Source: Nocardioides cavernae
Lineage (GTDB): Bacteria; Actinomycetota; Actinomycetes; Propionibacteriales; Nocardioidaceae
Length of the DNA: 64,000 nucleotides
NCBI RefSeq assembly: GCF_013410035.1
Contig: NZ_JACCBW010000001.1
Location: 496,001-560,000, forward strand
Direction: 5' to 3'
Shown: positions 24,781 through 34,939 of the stretch, in pieces
Numbering within the stretch: the first letter of the stretch is position 1
Layout of the letters: each line of letters begins with the position of its first letter
Program-made: the position numbers and the translations under genes
The notes under the pieces: generated by a model
Told to the model about the DNA's origin: nothing
Database searches by the model: none
What the model saw: only the letters and a program-made list of their open reading frames with translations

Positions 24781-25568
24781 GGGACCGCCTCGGCCGCCCG
24801 CCGGCGCTCCTCGTGGTGCCCGCGGTCGTCGCCACGCTGCTCCTCCTGGTCCCGCTGGTGGCGATGGTCGCGAGCACCGACTGGCAGGCGCTCCCCGACC
24901 ACCTGACCTCGCGCACGGCGCTCGACGCGCTGCGGATCTCGCTCCTCACCTCCACCGTCGCGATCGCGTTCTGCCTGCTGCTCGGGCTCCCCCTGGCGTG
25001 GCTGCTCGCCCGCGTCGACTTCCGGGGCCGCGGCGCCCTGCGTGCGCTCGTGACCGTGCCGCTGGTGCTGCCGCCCGTCGTCGCGGGCGTGGCGCTGCGC
25101 AGCGCCTTCGGCCGCACCGGCCTGGTCGGCGAGCCCCTGCTCGAGTGGACCGGCTTCGCGTTCCCGTTCACGACGTGGGGCGTCGTGCTGGCCCACGTCT
25201 TCGTCTCGATGCCCTTCGTGGTGATCGCGATCGAGGGGGCGCTGCGCTCGGCCGACCCGAGGTACGACGACGCCGCGGCCACGCTCGGCGCCACCCGGTG
25301 GACGACGTTCCGCCGGGTCACGGTCCCGCTCGCCCTGCCCGGCGTGGTCGCCGGCACCGTCCTCGGGTGGGCACGCTCGCTCGGCGAGTTCGGCGCGACC
25401 ATCACCTTCAACGGCAACTACCCGGGCACGACGCAGACGATGCCGACGCTGATCTACGTCACCCGCCAGGCCGACCAGGACGCCGCACTGTCGCTGAGCC
25501 TGGTGATGCTGCTCGTGTCCATCGGCGTCCTCGTCGCCCTGCGCGACCACTGGCTGGGGACGCCATGA
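24777..25568 (+). CDS. modB: molybdate ABC transporter permease
   Basis: A 263-aa inner-membrane permease with about six segments. The EAA coupling loop reads DDAAATLGATRWTTFRRVTVPLALPGVVAG in part, and RSLGEFGATITFNGN is typical of ModB/CysU-type permeases. Start GTG 24777 overlaps the modA stop. Confidence 0.95.
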   Translation: MRDRLGRPPALLVVPAVVATLLLLVPLVAMVASTDWQALPDHLTSRTALDALRISLLTSTVAIAFCLLLGLPLAWLLARVDFRGRGALRALVTVPLVLPPVVAGVALRSAFGRTGLVGEPLLEWTGFAFPFTTWGVVLAHVFVSMPFVVIAIEGALRSADPRYDDAAATLGATRWTTFRRVTVPLALPGVVAGTVLGWARSLGEFGATITFNGNYPGTTQTMPTLIYVTRQADQDAALSLSLVMLLVSIGVLVALRDHWLGTP

Positions 25569-26536
25569 GCGGCGCACGGCTCACCGCCGACCTCCGCGTC
25601 GCCGACCGCGTCGAGGCGTCGTTCGTCGCCGAGCCGGGCGAGGTCCTCGCGGTGATCGGGCCGAACGGCGCCGGCAAGAGCTCGCTCCTGCACGCCCTCG
25701 CCGGCCTGGTCGACGTCACCGGCACCGCCCTGCTCGGCGACACGGACCTGCTGGCCCTGCCCGTCCGGGAGCGCCGTGTCGGCCTGGTGTTCCAGGGCCA
25801 GCTGCTCTTCCCGCACCTCACGGCGCTCGACAACGTGGCGTTCGGGCTCCGCGCACGCGGCGAGTCCCGCGCCCGCGCCGACGCCGTGGCGCGCGACTGG
25901 CTGGAGCGCTTCGGCATCGCCGAGCTGGCCGGCCGCAGGCCGCGGGAGCTGTCCGGCGGGCAGGCCCAGCGCGTGGCGATCGCGCGCGCCCTGGCCACCG
26001 ACCCCGACGTCCTGCTGCTCGACGAGCCCTTCACCGGCCTGGACGTCTCGGTCCAGATGGCGCTGAGGATCGAGCTCGGCCGGCACCTGCGCGACTTCGC
26101 CGGGATCGCGCTGCTGGTGACGCACGACGCGATCGACGCCCTCACGCTGGCCGACCGGGTCCTCGTGCTCGACGACGGCGGGGTGGCCCAGGTGGGGGCG
26201 CCCGCCGAGGTGGCGGCCGAGCCCCGCACGCCGCACGTCGCCCGGCTGGTCGGGCTCAACCTCGTCGCCGACGGGGAGGAGATGATCGCCTTCACCCCGG
26301 ACGCGGTCGTGGTGTCGCTCCACGAGCCGGAGGGGTCGACCCGCCTGCGGTGGCGCGGACCGATCGCGACCGTCGCGCCCCACGGCGACGTCGTACGCCT
26401 CCTGGTGCACGCCGGGCCCGACCTGCTGGCCGACCTCACGCCCGCAGCGGCCACCGAGCTCGGCCTCCTCCCCGGCCGGGAGGTGTGGCTGTCGACCAAG
26501 GCGACCGCGGTGAGCCGCTACCCCGCCCGCGGCTAG
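25565..26536 (+). CDS. modC: molybdate ABC transporter ATP-binding protein
   Basis: A 323-aa ABC ATPase with Walker [14 protein letters not shown]-loop [21 protein letters not shown], signature [15 protein letters not shown], Walker [14 protein letters not shown] and H-loop LLVTHD. The C-terminal part (about 235-320) includes a Mop-like segment ([21 protein letters not shown]) that may sense molybdate. ATGA overlap with modB. Confidence 0.95.
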   Translation: MSGARLTADLRVADRVEASFVAEPGEVLAVIGPNGAGKSSLLHALAGLVDVTGTALLGDTDLLALPVRERRVGLVFQGQLLFPHLTALDNVAFGLRARGESRARADAVARDWLERFGIAELAGRRPRELSGGQAQRVAIARALATDPDVLLLDEPFTGLDVSVQMALRIELGRHLRDFAGIALLVTHDAIDALTLADRVLVLDDGGVAQVGAPAEVAAEPRTPHVARLVGLNLVADGEEMIAFTPDAVVVSLHEPEGSTRLRWRGPIATVAPHGDVVRLLVHAGPDLLADLTPAAATELGLLPGREVWLSTKATAVSRYPARG

Positions 26537-26546
26537 CATGCGCGCC

Positions 26547-27563
26547 ATGACTGCCACCCCCTCGGAGCACGCCCCGCAGCCCGAACGCAACCTCGCCCTC
26601 GAGCTGGTGCGCGTCACCGAGTCGGCCGCGATGGCGGCCGGTCGATGGGTGGGTCGTGGTGACAAGAACGACGCCGACGGCGTGGCCGTCGAGGCGATGC
26701 GCTACATGATCTCCACGGTCGAGATGCGGGGCACGGTCGTCATCGGCGAGGGCGAGAAGGACAACGCCCCGATGCTCTTCAACGGCGAGCAGGTCGGCGA
26801 CGGCACCGGTCCCGAGTGCGACGTCGCCGTCGACCCGATCGACGGCACGACGCTCACCGCCAAGGGCATGAGCAACGCCATCTCGGTGCTCGCGGTGTCG
26901 CCGCGCGGCTCGATGTACGACCCGAGCGCCGTCTTCTACATGGACAAGCTCGCGACCGGCCCCGAGGCGGCCGACGTGGTCGACCTCCGGCTGCCGGTGA
27001 AGGAGAACATCGCCCGGGTGGCGAAGGCCAAGGGCATCTCGGTCCACGACGTCACTGTGGTCCTGCTCGACCGGCCGCGCCACGCGCAGCTCGTCGAGGA
27101 CATCCGCGCGACCGGCGCGCGCATCAAGTACATCACCGACGGCGACGTGGCCGGCGCGATCATGGCCGCCCGCCCCGACACCGGGGTCGACCTCATGCTC
27201 GGCGTCGGCGGCACCCCCGAGGGGATCATCGCGGCCTGCGCGATGAAGTGCATCGGCGGCAAGATCCAGGGCCAGCTGTGGCCGCAGGACGACGACGAGC
27301 GGCAGCGTGCGCTCGACGCCGGTCACGACCTCGACCGCGACGTCGTCCTCGGCACGGACGACCTGGTGACGGGCGACGACGCGTTCTTCGTGGCCACCGG
27401 CATCACCGACGGCGAGCTCATGCGTGGCGTCCGCTACCGCGGCAACGGCGTCACGACGCACTCGCTGGTGATGCGCTCGCGCAGCGGAACGGTCCGCTCG
27501 ATCACCGCCGAGCACCAGCTCTCCAAGCTACGCAATCTCTCCACGATCGACTTCGACAACTGA
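26547..27563 (+). CDS. glpX: class II fructose-1,6-bisphosphatase
   Basis: Gluconeogenic hydrolysis of fructose 1,6-bisphosphate. The 338-aa sequence shows the GlpX landmarks [31 protein letters not shown], the metal site [12 protein letters not shown] and [18 protein letters not shown]. The ATG at 26547 (MTATPSEH) is preferred; ATG 26538 is also possible. It starts 10 bp after modC. Its 3' end overlaps the convergent hydrolase gene by 36 bp. In mycobacteria glpX is next to a fumarase gene; here the fumarases are 18 kb or more away. Confidence 0.96.
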   Translation: MTATPSEHAPQPERNLALELVRVTESAAMAAGRWVGRGDKNDADGVAVEAMRYMISTVEMRGTVVIGEGEKDNAPMLFNGEQVGDGTGPECDVAVDPIDGTTLTAKGMSNAISVLAVSPRGSMYDPSAVFYMDKLATGPEAADVVDLRLPVKENIARVAKAKGISVHDVTVVLLDRPRHAQLVEDIRATGARIKYITDGDVAGAIMAARPDTGVDLMLGVGGTPEGIIAACAMKCIGGKIQGQLWPQDDDERQRALDAGHDLDRDVVLGTDDLVTGDDAFFVATGITDGELMRGVRYRGNGVTTHSLVMRSRSGTVRSITAEHQLSKLRNLSTIDFDN

Positions 27564-28361
27564 CGCGACGGCCACGGGCCGCAGGGCGAGCGACACGGCG
27601 GTGATCACCGCCGGGTCGAAGGCCATCCCGACGTGCGACGAGCGCACCTCGACCGGGTGCGCGGCCGGGTCGACGCAGGCGCGCCAGTCCACGATGCCGT
27701 CACGGCGGGAGAAGACGGCGGTGAAGTCCAGGCCCTGCGGCCACGGAGCCCGGGCCTGGTCGAAGCTCTCCTGCGCGCAGGTGCCCGCGACGCAGTCCTC
27801 GGCCATCAGGCCGCGCATCCCGGCGCGGTTGAGCCGCACCAGCAGGTCGACGCTGCGCGCCAGCGAGGCGTGGTGCGCGCCGGGAGCAAGGACCGGGCTG
27901 CCCATGGTCACGATGCCGGCGACCAGGTCGGGGCGCCGTGCGGCGACGCCGCGGGCCAGCATCCCGCCGAGGCTGTGCCCGACGACGCGCACCCGTGAGC
28001 CGCGGCGCTGCGAGATCTCCTCCAACCGCTCCTCGAGCTGGCGCGCGGCGGCGAGGGTGCAGCCGACGTTGGCTCGGATGTCGGCCCGGTAGGTCCGGAA
28101 CCCCTGGTGGCGCAGGGTCCGGCTCATCGGCGCGAGCGAGGAGTCGCCCGCCAGGAAGCCCGGCACCAGCAGCACGGGCTCGGTGACGCGGACCGGGCGC
28201 GAGGCGTAGGGCGTACGACGCCGCGCGCCGCGCGCGCCGAACGCCTGCACCGCGTAGCGACCCGCCTCCGTCACCAGCGATCCCTCGCGCAGCACCGCAG
28301 CCACCGAGGGCTGCGAGAAGCCCTCCGGCGTCAGGAATGCCGCCACTGTGCGCTGGGTCAC
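27528..28361 (-). CDS. alpha/beta hydrolase, lipase/esterase type
   Basis: A 277-aa serine hydrolase. Visible are [33 protein letters not shown] with the oxyanion loop, the nucleophile elbow [13 protein letters not shown] (GxSxG) and the late [10 protein letters not shown] with a likely catalytic His. The fold and elbow resemble cytosolic triacylglycerol lipase or palmitoyl-thioesterase-like enzymes. GTG 28361 ([10 protein letters not shown]) is chosen; the longer frame overlaps the leader of the divergent hydrolase. There is no signal peptide. Its end lies inside glpX on the opposite strand. Confidence 0.8.
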   Translation of the reverse strand: MTQRTVAAFLTPEGFSQPSVAAVLREGSLVTEAGRYAVQAFGARGARRRTPYASRPVRVTEPVLLVPGFLAGDSSLAPMSRTLRHQGFRTYRADIRANVGCTLAAARQLEERLEEISQRRGSRVRVVGHSLGGMLARGVAARRPDLVAGIVTMGSPVLAPGAHHASLARSVDLLVRLNRAGMRGLMAEDCVAGTCAQESFDQARAPWPQGLDFTAVFSRRDGIVDWRACVDPAAHPVEVRSSHVGMAFDPAVITAVSLALRPVAVASVVEVDRGEIA

Positions 28362-28452
28362 AGTCGTCGAACCTAGCCGAGACCCCGCAGGGAACGGGGG
28401 ACGTCGCTCACTTTGCGTTCTTTCGGGGACGGTCGTCGTGTTCACTGGGGAC

Positions 28453-29382
28453 ATGTCCAGCCCCCGCGACGCCTCGTCGCCCGTCGTCTCCGACGAGCTC
28501 CGTGCTCCGGTCGGCAACCAGGTCGAGCTCTGCTACCAGACCATCGGGGACCCCTCCGACGAGCCGCTGCTCCTCGTCATGGGGCTCAGCGGGCCGATGA
28601 CGTGGTGGGACGAGGCCTTCTGCGTGCTGCTCGCGTCCGCCGGCTTCCACGTCGTGCGCTACGACAACCGCGACACGGGGCGCTCCTCCCGGTTCCCCGC
28701 ACCGGCCCGGGGCGACCAGCTCGTGCGCGCCTTCGCGACCGGCAACGCCCGTGCGCCGTACTCGATGAGCGACCTGGCCGAGGACGCCACTGCCCTCCTG
28801 GACCACCTCGGCATCGAGTCCGCGCACCTCGTCGGCGTCTCGATGGGCGGCATGATCGCGCAGACCGTGGCCATCGAGCACCCCACGCGGGTGCGGTCGC
28901 TGACCAGCATCAGCTCCACCACCGGTCGCCGGACGGTCGGCTGGCAGCACCCCTCCCTGCTCCCCCGGCTGATCGCCCCGCGCAAAGCCGGCCGCGACGC
29001 CTACGTCGAGACGAGCCTGGCGATGTGGTCGTTGATCGGCTCGACCGGCTTCCCCTCCGACCCCGAGACGCTGCGCACCCGCGCGGGCACCACCTTCGAC
29101 CGCGGCGTCAGCGCGAGCGGAGCGGTGCGCCAGATGCTGGCGATCCTCACCCAGCCCGACCGCACGCCCCGGCTGCGCAGCCTGCGCGTCCCCGCCCTGG
29201 TCATCCACGGCACGGAGGACAAGATGGTCCACGTCAGCGGCGGACGCTCGACGGCGGCTGCGATCCCCGGCGCCGAGCTGCTGCTCGTCGACGGGATGGG
29301 CCACGACCTCCCGCCCGAGCTGTTCGAGGTGTTCGTCGACGCGATCGTCACGACCGCCGAGCGAGCCCGGACGACTGCCTAG
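28453..29382 (+). CDS. alpha/beta hydrolase
   Basis: A 309-aa member of the epoxide hydrolase/haloperoxidase-like branch. It shows LLLVMGLSGPMTWW, RYDNRDTGRSS, the elbow VGVSMGGMIAQTVA with the nucleophile Ser, a late acid in VIHGTEDKMV and the catalytic His in GMGHDLP. The substrate is unknown. It is divergent from another hydrolase and convergent with galK, sharing the CTAG tetranucleotide as overlapping stop codons. Confidence 0.88.
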   Translation: MSSPRDASSPVVSDELRAPVGNQVELCYQTIGDPSDEPLLLVMGLSGPMTWWDEAFCVLLASAGFHVVRYDNRDTGRSSRFPAPARGDQLVRAFATGNARAPYSMSDLAEDATALLDHLGIESAHLVGVSMGGMIAQTVAIEHPTRVRSLTSISSTTGRRTVGWQHPSLLPRLIAPRKAGRDAYVETSLAMWSLIGSTGFPSDPETLRTRAGTTFDRGVSASGAVRQMLAILTQPDRTPRLRSLRVPALVIHGTEDKMVHVSGGRSTAAAIPGAELLLVDGMGHDLPPELFEVFVDAIVTTAERARTTA

Positions 29383-30470
29383 AGGACGCGTGCGCCCGCC
29401 GACGGCGCGGCGGTGAAGAGGTCGGGCTCGCCGAAGCCCGCGTCCGCGAAGGCGGAGCGTACGGCCTCGCCCGCCGCGTCGACGTCGGCGTCCGGCACCA
29501 GCCCGATCACGCACCCGCCGAACCCGCCGCCGGTCATCCGGGCGCCGAGGGCGCCTGCGGCCAGGAGCGCGTCTACGGCGGTGTCCACCTCGGGGACGGT
29601 GATGCGGAAGTCGTCGCGCATCGACGCGTGCGAGGCCGTCAGTGCCGGTCCGATCTCTTCGAGACGGCCCTCGTCCAGCAGGCGCACCACCGACAGCACC
29701 CGGTCGTCCTCGGTGACGACGTGGCGCACATAGCGGCGCAGCTCCTCGTCGTCGAGGCGTGCCAGCGCGTCGTCGAGGTCCGCCGCGGTGACGTCGCGCA
29801 GGGCGGGCACGCCCAGCAGGCGCGCCGCCTCCTCGCAGCCGCGCCGGCGGGCGCCGTACTCGCCGTCGGCGTGCGTGTGCGGCGCGCGGGTGTCGACGAC
29901 CAGGACGGTGAGGTCGCTGCCGGCGAGGTCGAGCGGGACCGGGCGGGTGTCGTTGCTGCGCATGTCGCAGAAGAGCGCGTGACCCTCGAGGCCGCGCAGG
30001 CTGACGAGCTGGTCCATCCCGCCGGTGGGTGCGCCGACGGCGTCGTTCTCGACGTCGCGGGTCAGTGCGAAGAGGGCGTCGTCGTCGAGCCCGAGGCCGA
30101 GGTGGTCGTCGACCGCGCGGACCACCGAGCAGACCAGGGCGGCGGAGGACGAGAGCCCCGCACCGGTGGGCACGTCGGAGTCGACCTCGATCGCCAGGGG
30201 CGGGACGTCGACGCCGCGGTCGACGAGCAGCCACAGCACGCCGAGGACGTACCTCGCCCACGCCGGCACGTCCGGGGCGTCGTCGAGGCCGGTGCGGTCG
30301 ACGACGACGGGGTCGGCCTCCTGAGCGGACGACGCCGCCCACCCGTCGTCGCGCGACGACACGACGGCGGTGCAGCCGACGGCCAGCGCGAACGGCAGCA
30401 CGAAGCCGTCGTTGTAGTCGGTGTGCTCACCGATCAGGTTGATCCGTCCGGGCGCGATCCAGCGAGTCAC
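29379..30470 (-). CDS. galK: galactokinase
   Basis: GHMP-family kinase phosphorylating galactose at C1 in the Leloir pathway. The 363-aa product begins with the galactokinase signature APGRINLIGEHTDYNDGFVLP, followed by the ATP loop PTGAGLSSSAAL and the C-terminal MTGGGFGGCVIGLV. GTG 30470 is chosen because AGGGAG lies nine bases upstream; the longer TTG start at 30518 has no such site. No galT or galE is in the window. It is divergent from the trehalose-type ABC operon, with a CRP-like box in the gap. Confidence 0.94.
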   Translation of the reverse strand: MTRWIAPGRINLIGEHTDYNDGFVLPFALAVGCTAVVSSRDDGWAASSAQEADPVVVDRTGLDDAPDVPAWARYVLGVLWLLVDRGVDVPPLAIEVDSDVPTGAGLSSSAALVCSVVRAVDDHLGLGLDDDALFALTRDVENDAVGAPTGGMDQLVSLRGLEGHALFCDMRSNDTRPVPLDLAGSDLTVLVVDTRAPHTHADGEYGARRRGCEEAARLLGVPALRDVTAADLDDALARLDDEELRRYVRHVVTEDDRVLSVVRLLDEGRLEEIGPALTASHASMRDDFRITVPEVDTAVDALLAAGALGARMTGGGFGGCVIGLVPDADVDAAGEAVRSAFADAGFGEPDLFTAAPSAGARVL

Positions 30471-30542
30471 GACGGGCCGCTCCCTGGGCTCATTCGAAGG
30501 GTTGAGGTCTGTTGCCAAACCCTAGCCGCAGCCGATAGACCA

Positions 30543-30556
30543 GTGACCGCAGTCAC
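30543..30556. promoter_or_regulatory. CRP/GlxR-like box upstream of lpqY and galK
   Basis: GTGACCGCAGTCAC fits the GTGA-N6-TCAC core of the CRP/GlxR consensus. It lies 16 bp before the lpqY start and 73 bp before the galK start. A near-identical box lies upstream of the MsiK-like gene (36130-36143). Its closeness to the lpqY ribosome site suggests repression of lpqY or activation of galK. Confidence 0.5.
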
Positions 30557-30571
30557 GGAAGAGGAGGGCGC

Positions 30572-31873
30572 ATGGCACCACGATCATCGACCCGACCACG
30601 AGGTCGACCGACGCGCAGGCGCTTGGCCGGCACGGTGGCGACGCTCGCGCTGGCGAGCAGCCTGCTGGCTGCCTGCGGTGGCGACGGCGACAAGCCGGAG
30701 CTCGTCTGGTACATCAACCCCGACAGCGGCGGACAGGCAGCGATCGCAGAGGACTGCTCCACCGACGAGTACACGATCACCACGCAGGTCCTCCCGCAGG
30801 ACGCGAGCCAGCAGCGCATCCAGCTGGCCCGACGGCTCGCGGCGAAGGACCCGGAGATCGACCTGATGTCGCTGGACCCGCCGTTCACCGCGGAGTTCGC
30901 CGACGCCGGGTTCCTCGCACCGGTCCCGCAGGAGACGCTGCAGCAGCTCGAGGACCAGGGCACCTTCCAGGGCGCCCTGGACGCCGCCACGTGGAACGAC
31001 GAGCTCGTGGTCTTCCCGTTCTGGTCCAACACCCAGGTCCTCTGGTACCGCAAGTCCTTCGTCGAGAAGGCCGGCATCGACATGTCGCAGCCCGTCACCT
31101 GGGAGCAGATCATCAAGGCCGCCAGCGACAACGGCGGCAAGATCGGCGTCCAGGCCAACAAGTACGAGGGCTACGTCGTGTGGATCAACGCCCTCATCGA
31201 GAGCGCCGGCGGCCAGATCCTCGAGGACGCCTCCGCGGGCGTCGACGCCAAGATCACCATCCAGGACGAGCCCGGTGAGGTGGCGGCGAAGATCATCGAG
31301 GACCTCGCCAGCTCCTCGGCGGCGCCGTCCGACCTCAGCGTGTCCAACGAGGGCACCGCAGGCTCCACCTTCGGGTCCGACCAGGGCTCGTTCCTGGTCA
31401 ACTGGACCTACATCTTCCACAACTACGACGACACCGCCCCCGACGTCGCCAAGGACATCGGGTACGCCCGGTACCCGCAGGCGGTCGAGGGCGAGGAGTC
31501 CCGCCCGCCCTACGGCGGCATCGGCATCGGGGTCAGCGAGTACTCCGACCAGAAGGACCTCGCGCTCGAGGCGGCGGCGTGCCTCGTCGAGCCCGAGCAG
31601 CAGGGCAAGAACGCGGAGATGACCGGCAACATGCCGGCGAGCACGGCCGGCTACGACTACCCGGCCCTGGCGGACATCTATCCCGAGGACCTGCTGCAGC
31701 TGTTCCAGGAGAGCGTGAACGCCGCCGCACCGCGCACCGTGACGCCCTACTGGAGCGACGTGTCCAGCTCCATCCAGGCGACCTGGCACCCGCCGGCCAC
31801 GGTCGACTCCGACACCCCGCCGAGCTCCGAGACCTTCATCGAGGAGATCCTCAAGGGAAGGAAGCTGCTGTGA
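30572..31873 (+). CDS. lpqY: trehalose-type ABC transporter substrate-binding lipoprotein
   Basis: A 433-aa family 1 sugar-binding lipoprotein. The signal ends in a lipobox SSLLAAC (Cys about residue 34). The mature start LVWYINPDSGGQAAIAEDC is characteristic of the LpqY/ThuE branch that binds trehalose in mycobacteria, and later segments (LARRLAAKDPEIDLMSLDPPFTAEFADAGFL, PYGGIGIGVSEYS in part) agree. It is followed without gaps by two permeases and an ATPase, the same order as mycobacterial lpqY-sugA-sugB-sugC. ATG 30572 is preceded by GAGGAGG. Trehalose specificity is inferred from family resemblance. Confidence 0.85.
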   Translation: MAPRSSTRPRGRPTRRRLAGTVATLALASSLLAACGGDGDKPELVWYINPDSGGQAAIAEDCSTDEYTITTQVLPQDASQQRIQLARRLAAKDPEIDLMSLDPPFTAEFADAGFLAPVPQETLQQLEDQGTFQGALDAATWNDELVVFPFWSNTQVLWYRKSFVEKAGIDMSQPVTWEQIIKAASDNGGKIGVQANKYEGYVVWINALIESAGGQILEDASAGVDAKITIQDEPGEVAAKIIEDLASSSAAPSDLSVSNEGTAGSTFGSDQGSFLVNWTYIFHNYDDTAPDVAKDIGYARYPQAVEGEESRPPYGGIGIGVSEYSDQKDLALEAAACLVEPEQQGKNAEMTGNMPASTAGYDYPALADIYPEDLLQLFQESVNAAAPRTVTPYWSDVSSSIQATWHPPATVDSDTPPSSETFIEEILKGRKLL

Positions 31874-32826
31874 GCACGACGATCGCCACCGAGCCCCAGG
31901 CGGGCAAGGGCAAGGAGAGCAGACCGGTCGTCAGCGACCGCAGCGCGGCCGAGAACCGCCTCGGCCTCAAGCTGGTCGCACCGGCCGTCATCCTGATGCT
32001 CCTCGTGACCGCCTGGCCGATGATCCAGGCGCTCTACCTCTCGCTGTTCCGCTACCGGCTCACCGCGCCGGACGACCGCGAGTTCATCGGCATCGACAAC
32101 TACGTCACCGTGCTCACCGACAGCCTGTTCTGGCGCGACACCTGGAACACGCTGCTGATCATGGTGGTGACGGTCGCGGTCGAGCTGGTCGTCGGCTTCG
32201 CCTTCGCGATGGTGATGCACCGCATCGTCTTCGCCCGCGGGCTGATGCGCACCTCGATCCTGATCCCCTACGGCATCATCACGGTCGTCTCGGCCTTCGC
32301 CTGGCAGTTCGCGTTCTCGCTCAACAACGGCTTCGTGAACTCCTGGTTCAGCTGGCTGCCGTGGATCACCGCGGACACCAACTGGTACGGCGACCACTGG
32401 CCGGCGATGTTCGCGATCATGGTCTCCGAGATCTGGAAGACCACCCCGTTCATGGCCCTGCTGCTCCTCGCGGGCCTCGCGCAGGTGAGCGAGGACATGC
32501 TCGAGGCGGCCAAGGTCGACGGCGCCACGTGGTGGCAGCGGCTGACCAAGGTGATCCTGCCCAACATGCGCGCGGCGATCATGGTGGCGGTCCTGTTCCG
32601 CGCGCTCGACGCCTACCGCATCTTCGACAACATCTTCGTGATGACCCGAGGGGCGCAGGACACCGAGTCGATCTCGTTCCTGACCTACCGCCAGGTCATC
32701 GAGCAGATGCAGCTGGGACTCGGCTCCGCGCTGTCGGTGCTGCTGTTCTTGTCGGTGCTGCTGCTGGCGTGGCTGATCGTCAAGCTGTTCAAGGTGGACC
32801 TGGCGCAGGCGAGGGGTGAGGGCTGA
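31870..32826 (+). CDS. sugA: sugar ABC transporter permease SugA-type
   Basis: A 318-aa MalF-like permease with six or more membrane segments. A polar N-terminal tail (about 40 residues) precedes KLVAPAVILMLLVTAWPMIQALYLSLF. The EAA loop is EAAKVDGATWWQRLTKVILPNM. Start GTG 31870 overlaps the lpqY stop (GTGA); its stop overlaps the next ATG by one base (TGATG). Confidence 0.92.
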   Translation: MSTTIATEPQAGKGKESRPVVSDRSAAENRLGLKLVAPAVILMLLVTAWPMIQALYLSLFRYRLTAPDDREFIGIDNYVTVLTDSLFWRDTWNTLLIMVVTVAVELVVGFAFAMVMHRIVFARGLMRTSILIPYGIITVVSAFAWQFAFSLNNGFVNSWFSWLPWITADTNWYGDHWPAMFAIMVSEIWKTTPFMALLLLAGLAQVSEDMLEAAKVDGATWWQRLTKVILPNMRAAIMVAVLFRALDAYRIFDNIFVMTRGAQDTESISFLTYRQVIEQMQLGLGSALSVLLFLSVLLLAWLIVKLFKVDLAQARGEG

Positions 32827-33656
32827 TGGACGCCAAGACGAAGGTCGGCACGTGGATCGGGTTCGTCCTGATCATGCTGTGGTGCCTGTTCCCGGTCGCG
32901 TGGATCATCTCGCTGTCCTTCAAGTCCGAGGGCGAGACCGCGACCGGCAGCGCCCAGTTCCTGCCCAAGGAGCCGACGTGGGACAACTACTCCGCGATCC
33001 TCGACAACGGTGACTTCACGCGGGCGCTGATCAACTCGTTCGGCATCGCGCTGATCGCGACCGTGCTGTCGGTCATCTTCGCGACGCTCGCGGCGTACGC
33101 CATCGCGCGGCTCGACTTCAAGGGCAAGCGCCTGGTGCTGTCCCTGGCGCTCGCGATCGCGATGTTCCCGGTGGTGTCGCTGGTCGGTCCGCTCTTCGAC
33201 ATGTGGACCACGTTCGGGCTGTTCAACACCTGGCCCGGCCTGATCATCCCCTACATGTCGTTCACGCTGCCGCTGGCGATCTGGACCCTGTCCGCCTTCT
33301 TCCGCGAGATCCCGTGGGAGATGGAGCAGGCCGCCCAGGTCGACGGCGCCACCTCGTGGCAGGCGTTCCGCAAGGTGATCGTCCCCCTCGCCGCACCCGG
33401 TGTCTTCACCGCGGCGATCCTGACGTTCTTCTTCGCCTGGAACGAGTTCGTGCTCGCGATCTCGTTGACGTCCACCACGTCCTCGCGGACGGTGCCGGCG
33501 CAGATGTCGTTCTTCGTCGGTCCCGACCCGTTCAACCCGCCGTACGCGCAGCTCGCGACGGCGTCGGTCATCGTCACGCTGCCGGTGATCATCATCGTCC
33601 TGCTGTTCCAGCGCAAGATCGTCGCCGGCCTGACCTCCGGCGCAGTGAAGGGGTGA
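32826..33656 (+). CDS. sugB: sugar ABC transporter permease SugB-type
   Basis: A 276-aa MalG-like permease. It begins with a membrane segment (GTWIGFVLIMLWCLFPVAWIISLSF in part) and carries the EAA loop EQAAQVDGATSWQAFRKVIVPLAAPG and the C-terminal FQRKIVAGLTSGAVKG typical of the MalG group. Start ATG 32826. Confidence 0.93.
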   Translation: MDAKTKVGTWIGFVLIMLWCLFPVAWIISLSFKSEGETATGSAQFLPKEPTWDNYSAILDNGDFTRALINSFGIALIATVLSVIFATLAAYAIARLDFKGKRLVLSLALAIAMFPVVSLVGPLFDMWTTFGLFNTWPGLIIPYMSFTLPLAIWTLSAFFREIPWEMEQAAQVDGATSWQAFRKVIVPLAAPGVFTAAILTFFFAWNEFVLAISLTSTTSSRTVPAQMSFFVGPDPFNPPYAQLATASVIVTLPVIIIVLLFQRKIVAGLTSGAVKG

Positions 33657-33663
33657 TCAGCTC

Positions 33664-34923
33664 ATGGCTGCCATCGAGATGAAGAACATCGTCAAGCAGT
33701 ACGGCGACGGCTTCCCGGCCGTCAACGACGTGAGCATCGACGTGGAGGACGGGGAGTTCCTCATCCTCGTCGGCCCGTCCGGGTGCGGGAAGTCCACGCT
33801 CCTGCGGATGATCGTCGGCCTGGAGGACATCACCGACGGCGACATGATGATCGGCGGCAAGCGGGTCAACGACCTCGCCCCGCGCGACCGCAACCTGTCG
33901 ATGGTGTTCCAGAACTACGCGCTCTACCCCCACCTCACGGTCTACGAGAACATCGCGTTCCCGTTGCGCCTGGCCAACAAGCCCGACTCCGAGGTCGACC
34001 AGAAGGTGCGCGACGCGTCCAAGACGCTCGAGCTCGACGAGCACCTCGAGCGCAAGCCCGGGAACCTGTCGGGTGGCCAGCGGCAGCGTGTCGCGATGGG
34101 ACGCGCGATCGTCCGCGACGCGGAGGCGTTCCTCTTCGACGAGCCGCTGTCCAACCTCGACGCCAAGCTCCGCGGCCAGATGCGCACGGAGATCTCGCGG
34201 CTGCAGAAGCGGCTGGGCATCACCACGGTCTACGTCACCCACGACCAGACCGAGGCGATGACGCTGGGCGACCGGGTCGCGGTGCTCAAGCGCGGGGTGC
34301 TCCAGCAGCACGCCACGCCGCGCGAGCTCTACGAGAACCCCGCCAACCTGTTCGTCGCGGGCTTCATCGGGTCCCCTCCGATGAACTTCCTGCCGGCGAC
34401 CGTCAAGGGCAACCAGGTCGAGCTGCCGTTCGGCACGGTCACCATCCCCGAGGAGAAGGCCGCCAAGGCCCAGGGCAAGGGCCTGCTCATCGCCGGCATC
34501 CGGCCCGACCACTTCGAGGACGCCTCGGTCGTCGACTCCGACAAGGCCACCGAGGAGGCGACCTTCAAGGCGACCGTCGACGTGGTGGAGTGGCTCGGCA
34601 ACGAGGCCTACGCCTACATCCCGTTCGAGGCTCCCCCGGAGGTGCAGAAGCAGCTCCAGCAGCTCGAGCGCGACCTCGACGGGGAGTCGCTGCGCACCCA
34701 GCTCGTCGTCTCGCTCGACGGCGCGAGCCGGATCAGCGAGGGCGACGAGGCCACCATCTGGGTCGACGCCCGCAAGATCCACCTGTTCGACCCGGCGTCG
34801 GGCGAGAACCTGACGATGGACGCGAGCCACGCTGGCATCGTCCCCGGCGGCAACGCCATGGCGAAGGCCGAGGAGGTCGGCGAGGTGCAGGACGGCGTCC
34901 AGCCCCAGAGCCAGGACGGCTGA
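33664..34923 (+). CDS. sugC: sugar ABC transporter ATP-binding protein SugC-type
   Basis: A 419-aa ATPase of the MalK/UgpC family. Walker A VGPSGCGKSTLL, Q-loop VFQNYALYPHLTVYENIAFPL, signature LSGGQRQRVAMGRAI, Walker B FLFDEPLSNLDAKL, H-loop VTHDQTEAMTLGDRVAVL. The C-terminal regulatory OB domain is longer than usual, with an extra helical insertion (about 315-350, EAPPEVQKQLQQLERDLDGESL) and a polar tail. It is separated by 7 bp from sugB and followed by a strong terminator. Confidence 0.92.
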   Translation: MAAIEMKNIVKQYGDGFPAVNDVSIDVEDGEFLILVGPSGCGKSTLLRMIVGLEDITDGDMMIGGKRVNDLAPRDRNLSMVFQNYALYPHLTVYENIAFPLRLANKPDSEVDQKVRDASKTLELDEHLERKPGNLSGGQRQRVAMGRAIVRDAEAFLFDEPLSNLDAKLRGQMRTEISRLQKRLGITTVYVTHDQTEAMTLGDRVAVLKRGVLQQHATPRELYENPANLFVAGFIGSPPMNFLPATVKGNQVELPFGTVTIPEEKAAKAQGKGLLIAGIRPDHFEDASVVDSDKATEEATFKATVDVVEWLGNEAYAYIPFEAPPEVQKQLQQLERDLDGESLRTQLVVSLDGASRISEGDEATIWVDARKIHLFDPASGENLTMDASHAGIVPGGNAMAKAEEVGEVQDGVQPQSQDG

Positions 34924-34939
34924 CCGCCCGACCCACCGG

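Noticed and set aside
28348..28452. Upstream extension of the hydrolase at 28453
   Set aside because: It would overlap the divergent hydrolase start, and the added residues are not typical of the family; ATG 28453 fits better.
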